Source of the DNA: Scenedesmus sp. ARA3
Taxonomy: Eukaryota > Chlorophyta > Chlorophyceae > Sphaeropleales > Scenedesmaceae
Length of the DNA stretch: 64,000 nt
NCBI GenBank assembly: GCA_004335835.1
Contig: RWJK01001967.1
Span: 62,001-126,000, forward strand
Direction: 5' to 3'
The notes below the pieces were generated by a model that had not been told where the DNA came from, made no database searches, and worked only from the letters and a program-made list of their open reading frames with translations. Positions 1-9,886 of this stretch are shown one piece after another (position 1 is the stretch's first letter; the number at the start of each line of letters is the position of its first letter). Position numbers and translations under genes: made by a program.

Positions 1-163
1 CTGTTGTAGCATGCTTGTTGGATCTGCGTGTGTCATGTGGACTGCTTGTACTTGCACCACTCATTTGTAGTGTGCATTATTGTATATGGATCCTGGTGTT
101 CTCTCTTGCCAAGGGTTCCTGTGCCTTGGTTTGTGTTACCCTTGTTCATGTGTATGCTTCCAG
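1..163 (+). other. Intron end of the fibrillin gene
   Basis: This stretch is pyrimidine-rich and ends in CAG at 163, directly before the first recognisable fibrillin exon. I read it as the 3' part of an intron. Nothing else is visible in it. Confidence 0.5.
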
Positions 164-2259
164 ATGGCGGCATCAGCCTGCAGCCCGAGCAGAAGCGGGA
201 AGTGGATGCACTCATCAGCCAGCTAGAGGCAGCAGGCCGCAGCCAGCAGCCGCGCCCAATGCAGAACCCTCTGCTGTTTGGCAACTATAACGTGGCTTAC
301 ACCAGCAGCAGCGACGACCAGAGGGGTCAACGTGAGCGCAGCACTGCCCTGAGCAGCTGCAGGCATGCGGAACACATGTAACAGTAACCCCTAGTGTGAT
401 GACTGGGCACCGTACATCAAAGTTGGTGCACACAACCTACAGCAGGGGCCTGCAGCGACAGCAAGAGGCTGTACAAGCAATGAACAGCAGCAGCAGCTGC
501 TTGTGACTCAGCAGCTGTGCGCCTGTTGCCAGCATCACAGCACACGTGAAATGGCCCAGTCAGCACCATCCACGGCACTTCTTCTCACACATGCCTACAT
601 GTTCTGCTGCGTGCCCGCGCACATGCACCTGCAGCTGCCGGGGGCAGGTTCCGTGGGCGCCTCGGCCGGCTGCTGTTTCAAACAACGGGAGTATTCCAGT
701 CCGTGCTGCAGCCAGACATTGCCACTAACAAGGCAAGCTGTATATTGTTCTATTTTGGCCCAGAGGCCGCTGCAGCCAGGCAGGCAGCCTCAGCCAGCCT
801 TAGGCAGCAGGTGCACATGGCACGTGACACGTGCATGAGCAGGGGCACAGCATGCTGTACAGTGATGGGACACTGGTGGTGCATCACGGACTGCAACGGG
901 AGCTGCAGCTGTGCTGACAGCAGTGCGGCGCGCACAACAGCTTGTGGTCCAACCATGCTGATCTGTGGCGGCTCACACCATCAAACATTGCAGCACATCC
1001 CAATGTAGCTGTGAGACTCTGTACACCAAACACGCATTTGACCACCATCAACTAATTATCTCAGCAAACCGCAGCCTGCCATACCGCTTCCTGCATGTGT
1101 ATGTGTGCTGCGCAGGTCACCTTCAAGCTGTTTGGTGTGCTGCCAGGCGCTGTGGGCCTGCGCGGCACAGTGGTGCCTGTACAGGCAGGGCAGCCACACG
1201 GCAGGGGCACAGCGGGCGAGGGCGACACCGTGCGGGTGCTGTTTGAGCCGCCTGTGCTGTCACTGGGCAGCGGCCTGCACTTCAGAATAGGTGAGTGACG
1301 GCTGTAGGCGCATTGCTTGTCTGCGCCGTCCGTACGCTTCGCCGTAGCCGCGGCAACCATCATTTGCTTGGGGCGCTCGATAGCAGCAAGTATGCAGCCA
1401 CGGCAGCGGCCCCTGGACTTTGCAGCCCAACGTTGCTGCCATCACAGCATATCCATGCATGCACATACATGCTTTGTGTTTTTGAACGCGCTGCTGCTGC
1501 TGCCACCTGCAGGCCCTCCCAGCAGTGTGCAGCTGTCCACGCCGTACCTCGACGAGCGCGTGCGCCTGGGCAGGGGCAGCAGGGGCAGCCTGTTTGTGTT
1601 CACGCGGGGTGGCGCGGCAGACAAAGCAGGTACGCTGCGGTGTGGGCTGGGCTGGCTTGCAGGAGCCAGCAGGCTGCATAGCCTGGCAGTCTGTGCAGCT
1701 GCAGGACATGCTTTCTGCTGCAGGAAACATACGTTCGACAGCTGAAGCGGTTCAACAGTTGCCAGCCTGCCAGCCTGTACAGGAGTGACAGTTGTAAGCA
1801 ATCCATACTTAGTCAGTCCGCTAGTTGCGCATCGAGGTGCTTCTGACAGAGTTGTTATTTTCTGGCGTTGCTGTTTGCTGCCTTGCATCTCCAGGTATGG
1901 ACCAGGTGGGCATCCAGCCCAGCACCAAGTCGGGCGTGGCCTGGCTGACTGCTGCGCTGCTGGGCATGCTTGCTGGCGGCTGGGGGCTGTGGAGTACTGG
2001 CTTGCTGGCAGCACGCCTGCTTGCAGGAAGCGTGTGGCTGGTGGCCGCGCTGCTGCTGGCTGTGCTGCAGCAGGGAGGCATCGTGAGGGATGATGATGAC
2101 ATAAAGCGCGTGCAGGAGATGACGCGGCAGCAGCAGCAGCAGCAGCGGGAGGCGGCGGCGGCAGCAAAGGCGGCAGCAGCGCAGCAGGCGCAGACGGCTG
2201 CTGGGCAGGCAGAGGTTACTGCAGCCAGTGCTGCAGTGAGCTCTGCTGCTGCTGCTTGA
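164..2259 (+). CDS. PAP/fibrillin-domain plastid protein, 5' end outside window
   Basis: Exons 164-331, 635-732, 1116-1290, 1513-1629 and 1895-2259 join in phase; the start lies upstream. The protein reads through an N-terminal helix with 'LEAAGRSQQP', then 'FGNYNVAYTSS', 'GRLLFQTTGVFQSV', 'VTFKLFGVLPG' and 'YLDERVRLGRGSRGSLFV'. These are the hallmarks of the PAP/fibrillin lipocalin-like fold (the L..YTS strand and the L-D-E-R-x-R-x-x-R-G signature). Family members bind lipids at plastoglobules and thylakoids. The C terminus is unusual: about 50 hydrophobic residues (roughly 1950-2070) look like one or two membrane helices, followed by DDDD, a Q run and an Ala-rich tail ending at the stop at 2257-2259. 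The intron after 732 starts with GC (AAG|GCAAGC), a GC-AG intron. Family assignment is firm; which fibrillin subgroup is not. Confidence 0.78.
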
Positions 2260-3603
2260 GGAGGGTGCTTTGTGTATTTGAGATGACAAATCATACAAAG
2301 CAAGGCAGCTGATGACCTGTCACTTAGATGGGTGGGTGGCTAGGGAGTCATGCACGGTGCTCCTGCTTGGTTTGTGTGCTTACTGCACATAACACAATTG
2401 TTCTGTCGTGTGCATTGTGGACGTCGACCTGTTTGTTTGCAGTCAAAGCATACAATATGTGCATTTGTTCAGGTGGCAACTTGATTGTTTTGTGTGCTGC
2501 ATACCGCTGCAGCAATACAGAGTTGCTGTGCACGTGTGTGCTTGTTGCATCTCACTGAAAAGCAGCAGATTTTGCAGTTTAAAAGTGAGCGTTGCTGTTG
2601 TGCGGTGGCGGGGTTGTGGTTGGTGCTCAAAATGAATCTTGACCCGCATGCCAAGTCAGCTTGATTGCAGGACTGCATGCAAGGGATGGTCAGCTGGTAC
2701 ATACAAGGGCATGCATTCACCTTGGCTCTGTGCAGTCTAGAAGCAGCATGGTATCATCTTATCACAAGTCTGGAGGGCATGCGCTAGGTCGGAGTTGAGC
2801 AGGCCTTGCGTGTAGCAGAGAAAGGTTCAGCCATGGTACTGACCACCCCGTCCAGTGGTGTGAGTGCTGCATCTGCTGCAGTGTCTGCATGCTCGCATGT
2901 CCTGCACCCCTTCACACTGTGAAGTAGAACTCCCAGGTCGGACTTCACACACTGCCAGTGTGTGCATCATGATCGCATGCTAGCACAGCAGGTTCTGGTG
3001 TTGTTGTGGGTTTGGGTGCTGTAACGAAACATATTTGAACCTAGACGGTCCTCTTTTGGAATGCCTGGGGGTGGCAGTCCTAGTGGAGCCTCAAGGCAGT
3101 GCCACATGCCGCAGGGTCCAGGTCACTGCAGTGACCAACCAGCTGCCAGTGCTTGTCACTTCGGCCTCGGCTCCATAGTCCTGTCGGCTGTGTGTGCTGA
3201 ATGTCCTCCTCACTTTCAAGAATATTTTGCTCGTATTTGCACCTTGCCATCGTGCTGCTCTTGGTTGCTGAGCAAACCCTTCCGGGCTCTCCTTCCGCCT
3301 ATAACCAGCGTTCACAGCTGCTGGCCCGGTCAAACCACCGTCAAGTAAGGATATGTGCAGCTGTATCTATCTTTTTACGTGGTTTCGGCTGCGTGCTTGG
3401 TGCAGCAGCAGTGCCAGCAGGGGCAGCAGCAGCATGCCGCCTTTCAGGACTTCCGTGCAGACAGTGTGCATAGCATTGCAGCATGGTCGACCCACCCGTT
3501 GGTTGTCCACGTTAAAGCACATGTAGCGCTTGGATAGCTGCTGGTACATGCTGATGATCCTTGTGGATGTTTCTATGCTGTTGCAGCAGCAGCACGCGAC
3601 ACA
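2260..3603. other. Intergenic spacer
   Basis: This 1.3-kb spacer lies downstream of the fibrillin gene and upstream of the small coiled-coil gene. No convincing coding exon is seen. It holds a cluster of perfect inverted repeats at 2910-2924, 2946-2964 and 3121-3136, listed separately. Upstream non-coding exons of the next gene could lie here. Confidence 0.5.
2910..3136. repeat. Cluster of three short perfect inverted repeats
   Basis: Positions 2910-2924 are CTTCACA-C-TGTGAAG (7-bp arms). Positions 2946-2964 are CACACACTG-C-CAGTGTGTG (9-bp arms). Positions 3121-3136 form the perfect palindrome GGTCACTGCAGTGACC. All three lie in the spacer before the coiled-coil gene. They could be dimeric-factor binding sites or chance. 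Confidence 0.55.
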
Positions 3604-4388
3604 ATGAAGGTGGGTTTTGCTAAAAAGGCCAACAAAAAGAAGAACAAGCAGAAGAAGAACAAGAAAAAGGGTGCAGATGGTGACGACATGATGGCAGACG
3701 TGCAGCAGCCTGGCAGCCCTATTGATGCTAAGTTGGCGCCAGCAGATGGTCAGCTGTCTGCAAAAGAGAAGCAGCGCAAGCGCATGGAGCTCAAGAAGGC
3801 GCTGCGGGTGAAGGTGTCGAGCCTGAAGCAAGACAGGTGAATTTGTAGCAGCTCGTTTCATCTCGGAGTATTTTGAGAAGCTGTCAGCGAGGCAGCTGCA
3901 GCTGACTGGCAATAGCAGGAGCGGATGCACGTGCCGATAAGTGTAGAAGGGACAACAAGCAAGACAGCTGAAGCAGAATATATCAGGCATGAGCAGTAGC
4001 AAGTTTTCATGTCAGGCTTGCATGGCCCTGCAACAGCAGCACAACTGGCTGGCCAGGGCGGATCCATGCCACCCCCGTGCCGTCATTAACCCGTGCTGCC
4101 TCACTTGTTTTGCATGGGTTGCCATCATCAGACTGCCGCAACTGTTTGCAAAGGCTGGCACTGAAAGCACGACAAACTCACGCGTATCTACTGCATCCCT
4201 GCCGCGTGTGCTGCTGTGTGCCGCCTTGCAGGAACAAGCTGACGAAGCTTGCAGGAAACAAGACGGAGCGGCGCAAGCTGAGCAAGCAGATCCAGGGCCT
4301 GCTGCAGGAGGAGATCCTGGGCAAGTCACCCGGCAAGAAGAAGCAGCAGCCAGCAGCAGCAGGTGCAGCAGAGGGCATGGCGGAGTGA
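3604..4388 (+). CDS. Small basic coiled-coil protein, family not recognised
   Basis: Exon 3604-3836 (ATG AAG GTG...) joins exon 4232-4388 in phase (AG|GTGAAT donor, CTTGCAG acceptor), giving 129 aa. The N terminus is dominated by K and N (KKANKKKNKQKKNKKK), which resembles a nuclear or nucleolar localisation signal. A short acidic/Met segment (DGDDMMAD) follows. Then comes a predicted helical coiled coil across the splice junction with repeated basic heptads (KEKQRKRMELKKALRVK ... KLSKQIQGLLQEEI). It ends with KKKQQ and an Ala-rich tail. I do not recognise the family. The composition suggests a nucleic-acid or ribosome-assembly partner, which is inference only. The ATG at 3604 was chosen because it opens the frame directly, but a longer 5' form with upstream exons is possible. 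Confidence 0.55.
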
Positions 4389-5575
4389 AGGGCGCACAGT
4401 ACCAGTAACAATCTTGAATTTTGTCCTGCAAGCCAGCAGCTGGAGGAGCTGCAGCACATCCAGCAGAGGCAGCTGCCGTCCCAGGAGGCTTGGCACACGG
4501 GTTATCTGGCGACCTGTGACCTTGCTGGACGGGCGTGCTGGTATTGTAAGCCAGCTTGCACAGGCAGCAGCAACAGCAGCAGCACAATGCAGATGCACAA
4601 ACACATCGCTCCATGTGTGTTTCAGGCTACTTCGGGGCCACTGCAGCAGGAACGAAGAGTGTTTTTGGCAGCAGGTTGCTGCGCTGCAGAGCTCAGCTGC
4701 ACTGCAAGTGTGAGGGGCAGCTGGCTGTGACGCATGTGCACAGCTGTTAACATGGAGTCTTCAGAGTTTTTTTAGCATGTGAAGCAGATGGAAGTAGTCG
4801 TGTGCTGGCCCTGGTCCAGCAAGCCTCCCTCGCAGGTGTGATGCTGGGCCAGCATTGCTAGCCATGCTGCTGTTGAGCATGCGGTTGGGGTGTTGAGTCA
4901 ACACTGTTGACCGCATCACATGAAGGCCTGTGTGCACAACAGCACCATATGAGCTTGTCGCTGCTGTGCACACAAGTTGATCATGCAGTTACATCAAGTG
5001 CAGATCTGCATAACGTGCTGTCAAGCAAGGCAAAGCTGGCTGCCAGTTGTGTATAATTTCAATTGCAGTTGTGCTTGCACCACCAGCACATGCCGTTCAG
5101 GCATCCACAGCTGCCATAGAAGCCTGTGGTGCAGTGCTGCACTGCGCTGTTCCTGGCCCGTCTTGCTTTGCAGGAAGATGAGTTTTACTTGATGGCAGCA
5201 GCTTGTCAATTTTTTTTGTCAAGCTTTCACGGAATGCCGACCTGCTGTATGTGCATGAGGGGCGGCTGCTGTTCATGTCGCCATGACACAGATGTTTGTA
5301 ACCAGGCAGAGGTGGTTCGCAACCTCGAGGGCTTTGCAGACCATCTAAACCAGATCAGGTCGTATGATACGATGATGCATCGGTGCATTGCAATGGGTCC
5401 GTTACCGTGTGACACTACAATGCAGTATCGCTGGGCACATGCGCCTGCAATCTCACGATGAATGTCAGGAACCCGGCGCTGCTGCTCCCCATCTGTACCA
5501 TGCAGCTGGCTGCCAGCTGCAGTCACCTCGTCATTATGACATTCAGCTTCTGCGAGCATGTGTGCCTGTGTGTGT
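4389..5575. other. Convergent intergenic spacer
   Basis: The spacer lies between the plus-strand coiled-coil gene and the minus-strand F-box gene, so it should hold both 3' UTRs. The part near 4440-4500 could be read as a further short Gln/Glu-rich exon, but no good splice donor links it to the gene upstream. No other feature is seen. Confidence 0.4.
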
Positions 5576-6215
5576 CTAGACTGCAGGCAGCGCCGCTGCA
5601 TCCTCCACCCTGCTGAACAGGCTGAACATGCTCAGCGGTGCACCCCACACCACGCCAAAGCAGTCCGGCCCAAACAGCAGCAGCTCAGCAGCAACGGTGG
5701 CTGGCTGCTGGAAGCCGCTGGAAGCGATCTGCGCCCTGCCACGGTAGCGCTCCTGCAGGCATAACAAACAGCACACGCACAGCGTTCTGAAAGCGACAAC
5801 ATGACAGCTGTTTCGATAGCATGACAGGTTCAGTGCTGACTGTCTACTTAACGCTTGCAATTCCAAGCACCGCAATGTTTGCTGCACAGTGCTGTCAAAT
5901 GAAGCCGTGATAACTGCCACGTGCAGCACATCTCATGCCGCAGCGCACCTGCACGATAAGCTGCCTCACTCCAGGCTTGCTGATATCCACCCGCACACTG
6001 ATGTCGGGGGGCAGCTGCAGCGGCTGCCCTGCTCCCTCCAGCGACCTGCTGTTGGCATCAAATGCAAAGCTGACGTGGCCTGCAGGCACATTCACATCGC
6101 CCAGCAGCTTGGTGCCAACCAGCAGCAGCTGCGGCGGCAGCTGCTGCAATGTGCCTGCCTCTGCACCTGTGGCAACGCCTGCTGCTGCTTCACCTGCATC
6201 TGTCGGCTCCTCCTG

Positions 6216-6271
<56 letters not shown>

Positions 6272-6321
6272 NNNNNNNNNNNNNNNNNNNNNNNNNNNNN
6301 NNNNNNNNNNNNNNNNNNNNN

Positions 6322-6379
<58 letters not shown>

Positions 6380-6906
6380 CACCTTCTGCAGCGGGTTCAG
6401 CCTCTGCATCTGCGGCGTCCTGCACCCCCAGCCCAGCCAAGGCCTGCTCATCACCTGTGCCAACATCACTTTCTGGGTACTGCCAGTCATCGTCATCATC
6501 AAAGTCCATCCCTTCTATTTCCTGTGCATCCACCACCTCTTGCACCCACCCGTTATCTTCTGGTGCTTCCATCCCAGCAGCCAGCTCCGCAAGCAGCTCC
6601 GCCTCAGCATACTCTGCAGCAAGGCCGCTGCTGCTGATATCGGAAGGTCCCACTTCTGGCTGCCCTGCTAGGCCAGTCAGACCCTGCAGCAGCACCCCAG
6701 GGAACATCCAGAGCTGTTTGTTCCTGGTGTCTGCCACAAACGAAGCTGCGGCAGCAGCAGCAGCAAATATGGAGCGGATGCCTGCAGCAGGGTTGAAGTG
6801 TGCTGCTGCTACAGCCGCCAGCTGCAGCTGCACCAGCTCCACCCCATGCCCGCCATATGCACCTTTGAATAGGCCAGGAAGCTGATACAACAGAGCAGCA
6901 TCACTG

Positions 6907-6946
<40 letters not shown>

Positions 6947-7459
6947 TGCCTTCAGTGCCTGGCATGGCGGCCAGTAAGCTGTGCTTGCTGCTGCTGGTGG
7001 CAGCAGACTGCAGCCAGGGCTGCATTTGGAATGGCTTGAACACAGGCAGGGTGAGGGTATCACGCTGCCTACGCACATCCATCACAATCTCAAGGAGCAA
7101 GGGTGGTGAGATGCCTTCCACAGGGGCAACATCTGGCAGGGGCAGCTGCTGCTGCACACTGCAACTGCTGCTGCTACTGCTGCCAGCAACACGGCTGGTG
7201 CCTGAGTTGCTGCCGTTTTGCTGCTGTGCTGCCTCAGCATAAGGCTTCACCAGGTGGCGGTTGTGCCTGTCCAAGCTCTCGTGTAAGGCCATGTACGTTG
7301 CACTGGTGCGGGTGCCGCCATGACCCAACACAAACCCAGCCGCAAGTGCGCCTGGTGATGAAGGAACAACTGCCGCCGCTGCTGCTGCTGCTGCTGCTGC
7401 GTTGCCTGTTGAATATGGCAGCAGCTTGATGGGCCTGCTGTAAGAAAGGGGCGCGGCAA

Positions 7460-7494
<35 letters not shown>

Positions 7495-8405
7495 TCCGCG
7501 CCACTACCACCAGACAGGTATGCAGCTGCCTTGCCCTGCATAGCAGCACACATACACAGTGCTGACTGCAGCTTGCATGAGCAGCATGCAAAGCAACAAG
7601 TTAATGAATGTACACCAGTGCTGTCTTGACGCCAAAAACCGCAAGCCCGCTGTGCATTGTGGGCAATGCCGCTGAGAATGCATTGCATTCGTACGCATTG
7701 CAACCCACCTGGGCGGCTGGCTGGTCTGCTGCAGCAGGCTGCAGCCCAACAAAGAACATCTCATGGCAGTAAGGGCCGCCGTTGAGTGTCTTGTAGTGCA
7801 TTGACCTGGCCACCAGCCTGGGGGGCTCTGCATCAATGCGCAGCACACAGCCTGCAGTGCGCAGCAGCAGCGACAGCAGCGGTGTAAGCAGTCCCTCACA
7901 ATGCAGCTAGAATAGACACCCTCAACATGGACGGATTGGTATGTATGAAGCCACGTGAACTGCAGCTGCAGCGGCGTGCACTGCGTCCTTTACCTCATGT
8001 TCTGCATACATGCAGCTGATGTCCTACTTGCATGCAGCAAGCACAACCATTGAAGTGTTTCCAGGTGACGCCGCTGTACGCACCGCATGGCCACAGGTTG
8101 GAGTGCCACAGCTTGCACAGCAGTAGGTCCCTGTAGGGGTACACCAATGCTAGGTACAGGTGCCGGAAAGAGCGTGCATGCCAAGCTTGGGGGGCGTGGA
8201 AGGCCTTGGAGAGGGTGCAGCACAGCTGCTGCCATAAGGCAGGCTCGCATGCTAGGCCGTGCGCTGCGCGGCAGGACCTGCCGAAGCTGACAATATCCTG
8301 TGGTGTGTCACCCAGACGCGAGAGAATGCCGGTGGCCACATTGCGGGGCAGATCAAGAAAGGAGCAGCCCTCTTCGTCCCTGAAAGTGCCGATCCCTTCC
8401 TCCAT
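5576..8405 (-). CDS. F-box protein with Cyclin_D1_bind (DUF3506) domain, FBXO31-like
   Basis: Exons in coding order are 8405-8084, 7851-7709, 7535-5949 and 5752-5576; all junctions are in phase and the product is about 742 aa. The N terminus carries an F-box ('FLDLPRNVATGILSRLGD', residues about 16-60). Next comes the segment usual in FBXO31-type proteins ('YRDLLLCKLWHSNLWPCG', 'GGPYCHEMFFVG'). The C-terminal half has 'GAYGGHGVELVQLQL', 'LLGDVNVPAGHVSFAF' and 'RYRGRAQIASSGFQQP', matching the Cyclin_D1_bind domain of FBXO31 and related plant F-box proteins. Such proteins act as substrate receptors of SCF ubiquitin ligases. The domain is broken up by low-complexity Ala, Gln and Ser runs, including a polyalanine tract that spans an assembly gap (6272-6321), so the true length is unknown. 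Confidence 0.8.
6216..6376. repeat. (GCT)n tract with gap, coding polyalanine
   Basis: A pure GCT run flanks both sides of 50 N. On the minus strand it is in frame as alanine within exon 3 of the F-box gene. The assembly probably collapsed here. Confidence 0.9.
6272..6321. other. Assembly gap (50 N)
   Basis: Exactly 50 N inside the GCT tract. The second gap in the window has the same length, so this is probably a placeholder and not a measured size. Confidence 0.95.
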
Positions 8406-8887
8406 ACGGTCAACTCTATTGGCCTTAATGTCTTGCTTATCGTACGTCAGTGAAAACCAGTAACCGTCCCTGCTAATAAGCAGCTCGCTGACGTGCCGGC
8501 CTTCACAACCCTAACGTGGGTGGTGTTATGCCATGACCCCATTATGGGGTGTAGATTCCACTCTTGACATGAATGCCGCTGCTCTGCGCTTGTACGTGAT
8601 GCTCTTTCACTGCTGCAGCCCTAATAAGCACTTCCCATCAAGCCTGCAGTGTGAGCTGGTACGGGTCATGTGGATTGCCAGGATGTGCATGCACCCACAC
8701 CACTTGCCCTTGTGCTAGACAGCCCTGATGAGACAAGCCGCCCAGCCTACTGAGAGATCATGCACACGCGTTACACACAGGTCGCACCTAGCAAGTGTAT
8801 CTGGTCATTGAAGACTGACAATGCCTGTCACATACAATGCTATGCGCATGCATGAGAGCATCATGATCACATCGCTTGTGCAGTCGC

Positions 8888-8964
8888 TGGCTGAGCTCAG
8901 CCACTCGAGTGGCACTGCAGGTCAGTCACGCTCCTGCCAGACGCATCACAGCCACGTGATGCGT
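8888..8964. repeat. Palindrome group
   Basis: Three inverted repeats sit within 77 bp. They are TGGCTGAG/CTCAGCCA at 8888-8903, GCCACTC/GAGTGGC overlapping it at 8900-8913, and ACGCATCAC-6 nt-GTGATGCGT at 8941-8964. The first two have no spacer. Their position is about 500 bp upstream of the F-box start codon. Confidence 0.6.
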
Positions 8965-9857
8965 GACACAGCACCGCTGCCCAACCACATAACCAGGGCC
9001 TCGCCTTCACAGCTTGCACATGTATGGACAACAGAACTCACACGAACTGTTCTGCCGTGCAGCATTGTAATAGGAGAGACACAAACTGTGTGACATCATA
9101 CTCCATGCTTGGTAACAGATCGACCACTGCCTGATAGGCTGCTGTAGTGCTCAGAGCAGGCAGTCTGCCTCTGTGCACGCAAGTTCTGCAACAGTTCACA
9201 AGCAGCTTGCGCACTGCTGAAACCACAAGTAATCCTACAAACCCATACAAAGCAAGCGATGCTAGGCTGTAAATCACTGCATTCCAATGGTGTGTATTCA
9301 TTTGATCACGCATGCCAGATGCTGCATGCTTTGCCTGAGCCCTGGCAAGCCAGTAGGCAAGCCAGGAAACTCTGGCCGGGTGCACCCCTGTCAGGCCAGG
9401 AAACAAGATGTACAAAGGCAGGGATTGCCAAAAAGCGTGGGTAGCACGCCAACGATTGGTCACGAGCACCTGCCCACCATACCGTACACATCTGACCAGG
9501 TGTGCTGGCTGCCACAACAGCTTGGAGTACATTTACGGCAGCTAACCATCTTGTAGCACCCAACTGTGCAAGCAAGAGGCCGACAGAACACCTACTGGTA
9601 CTACCCAAACACCTATTGTTGGGAGGTTAAATGGGCATGCATTCACCCCTATCCTGCGCCTGCCTACAGATCCACACGCTGCTACTCTACCCAGCTGCTT
9701 AACCCAGACCGACAGTGCTCGTCAGAAGTTCATACCAAACAACAGGTAAGGGCCCCCATGCCACCGGGCCCACCGACATTGCCGACCCTGATCACAGCTG
9801 CAGCGGTGCTTAGCCGCCCTCATCGTGCTGACAAAAACTACAAGCCATGCTCTTGGC

Positions 9858-9862
9858 TTACA
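9858..9862 (-). terminator. Candidate TGTAA poly(A) signal of the giant gene
   Basis: TGTAA on the minus strand lies 25 nt after the stop codon at 9887. TGTAA is the usual polyadenylation signal of chlorophycean algae. It would give a very short 3' UTR, so it may be a chance match. Confidence 0.3.
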
Positions 9863-9886
9863 GGGCAACCATGCAGCACATCCCAC

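Larger units (their letters stand above)
8406..9886. other. Intergenic spacer between two minus-strand genes
   Basis: This should contain the promoter of the F-box gene (near 8406) and the 3' UTR of the giant gene (near 9886). A 164-codon minus-strand frame at 9038-9532 has no recognisable motif and I do not call it. A group of palindromes lies at 8888-8964. Confidence 0.5.

Noticed and set aside
9038..9532. 164-codon minus-strand open frame with a hydrophobic stretch
   Set aside because: No family motif, no splice context, and it lies downstream of the giant gene's stop in probable non-coding DNA.
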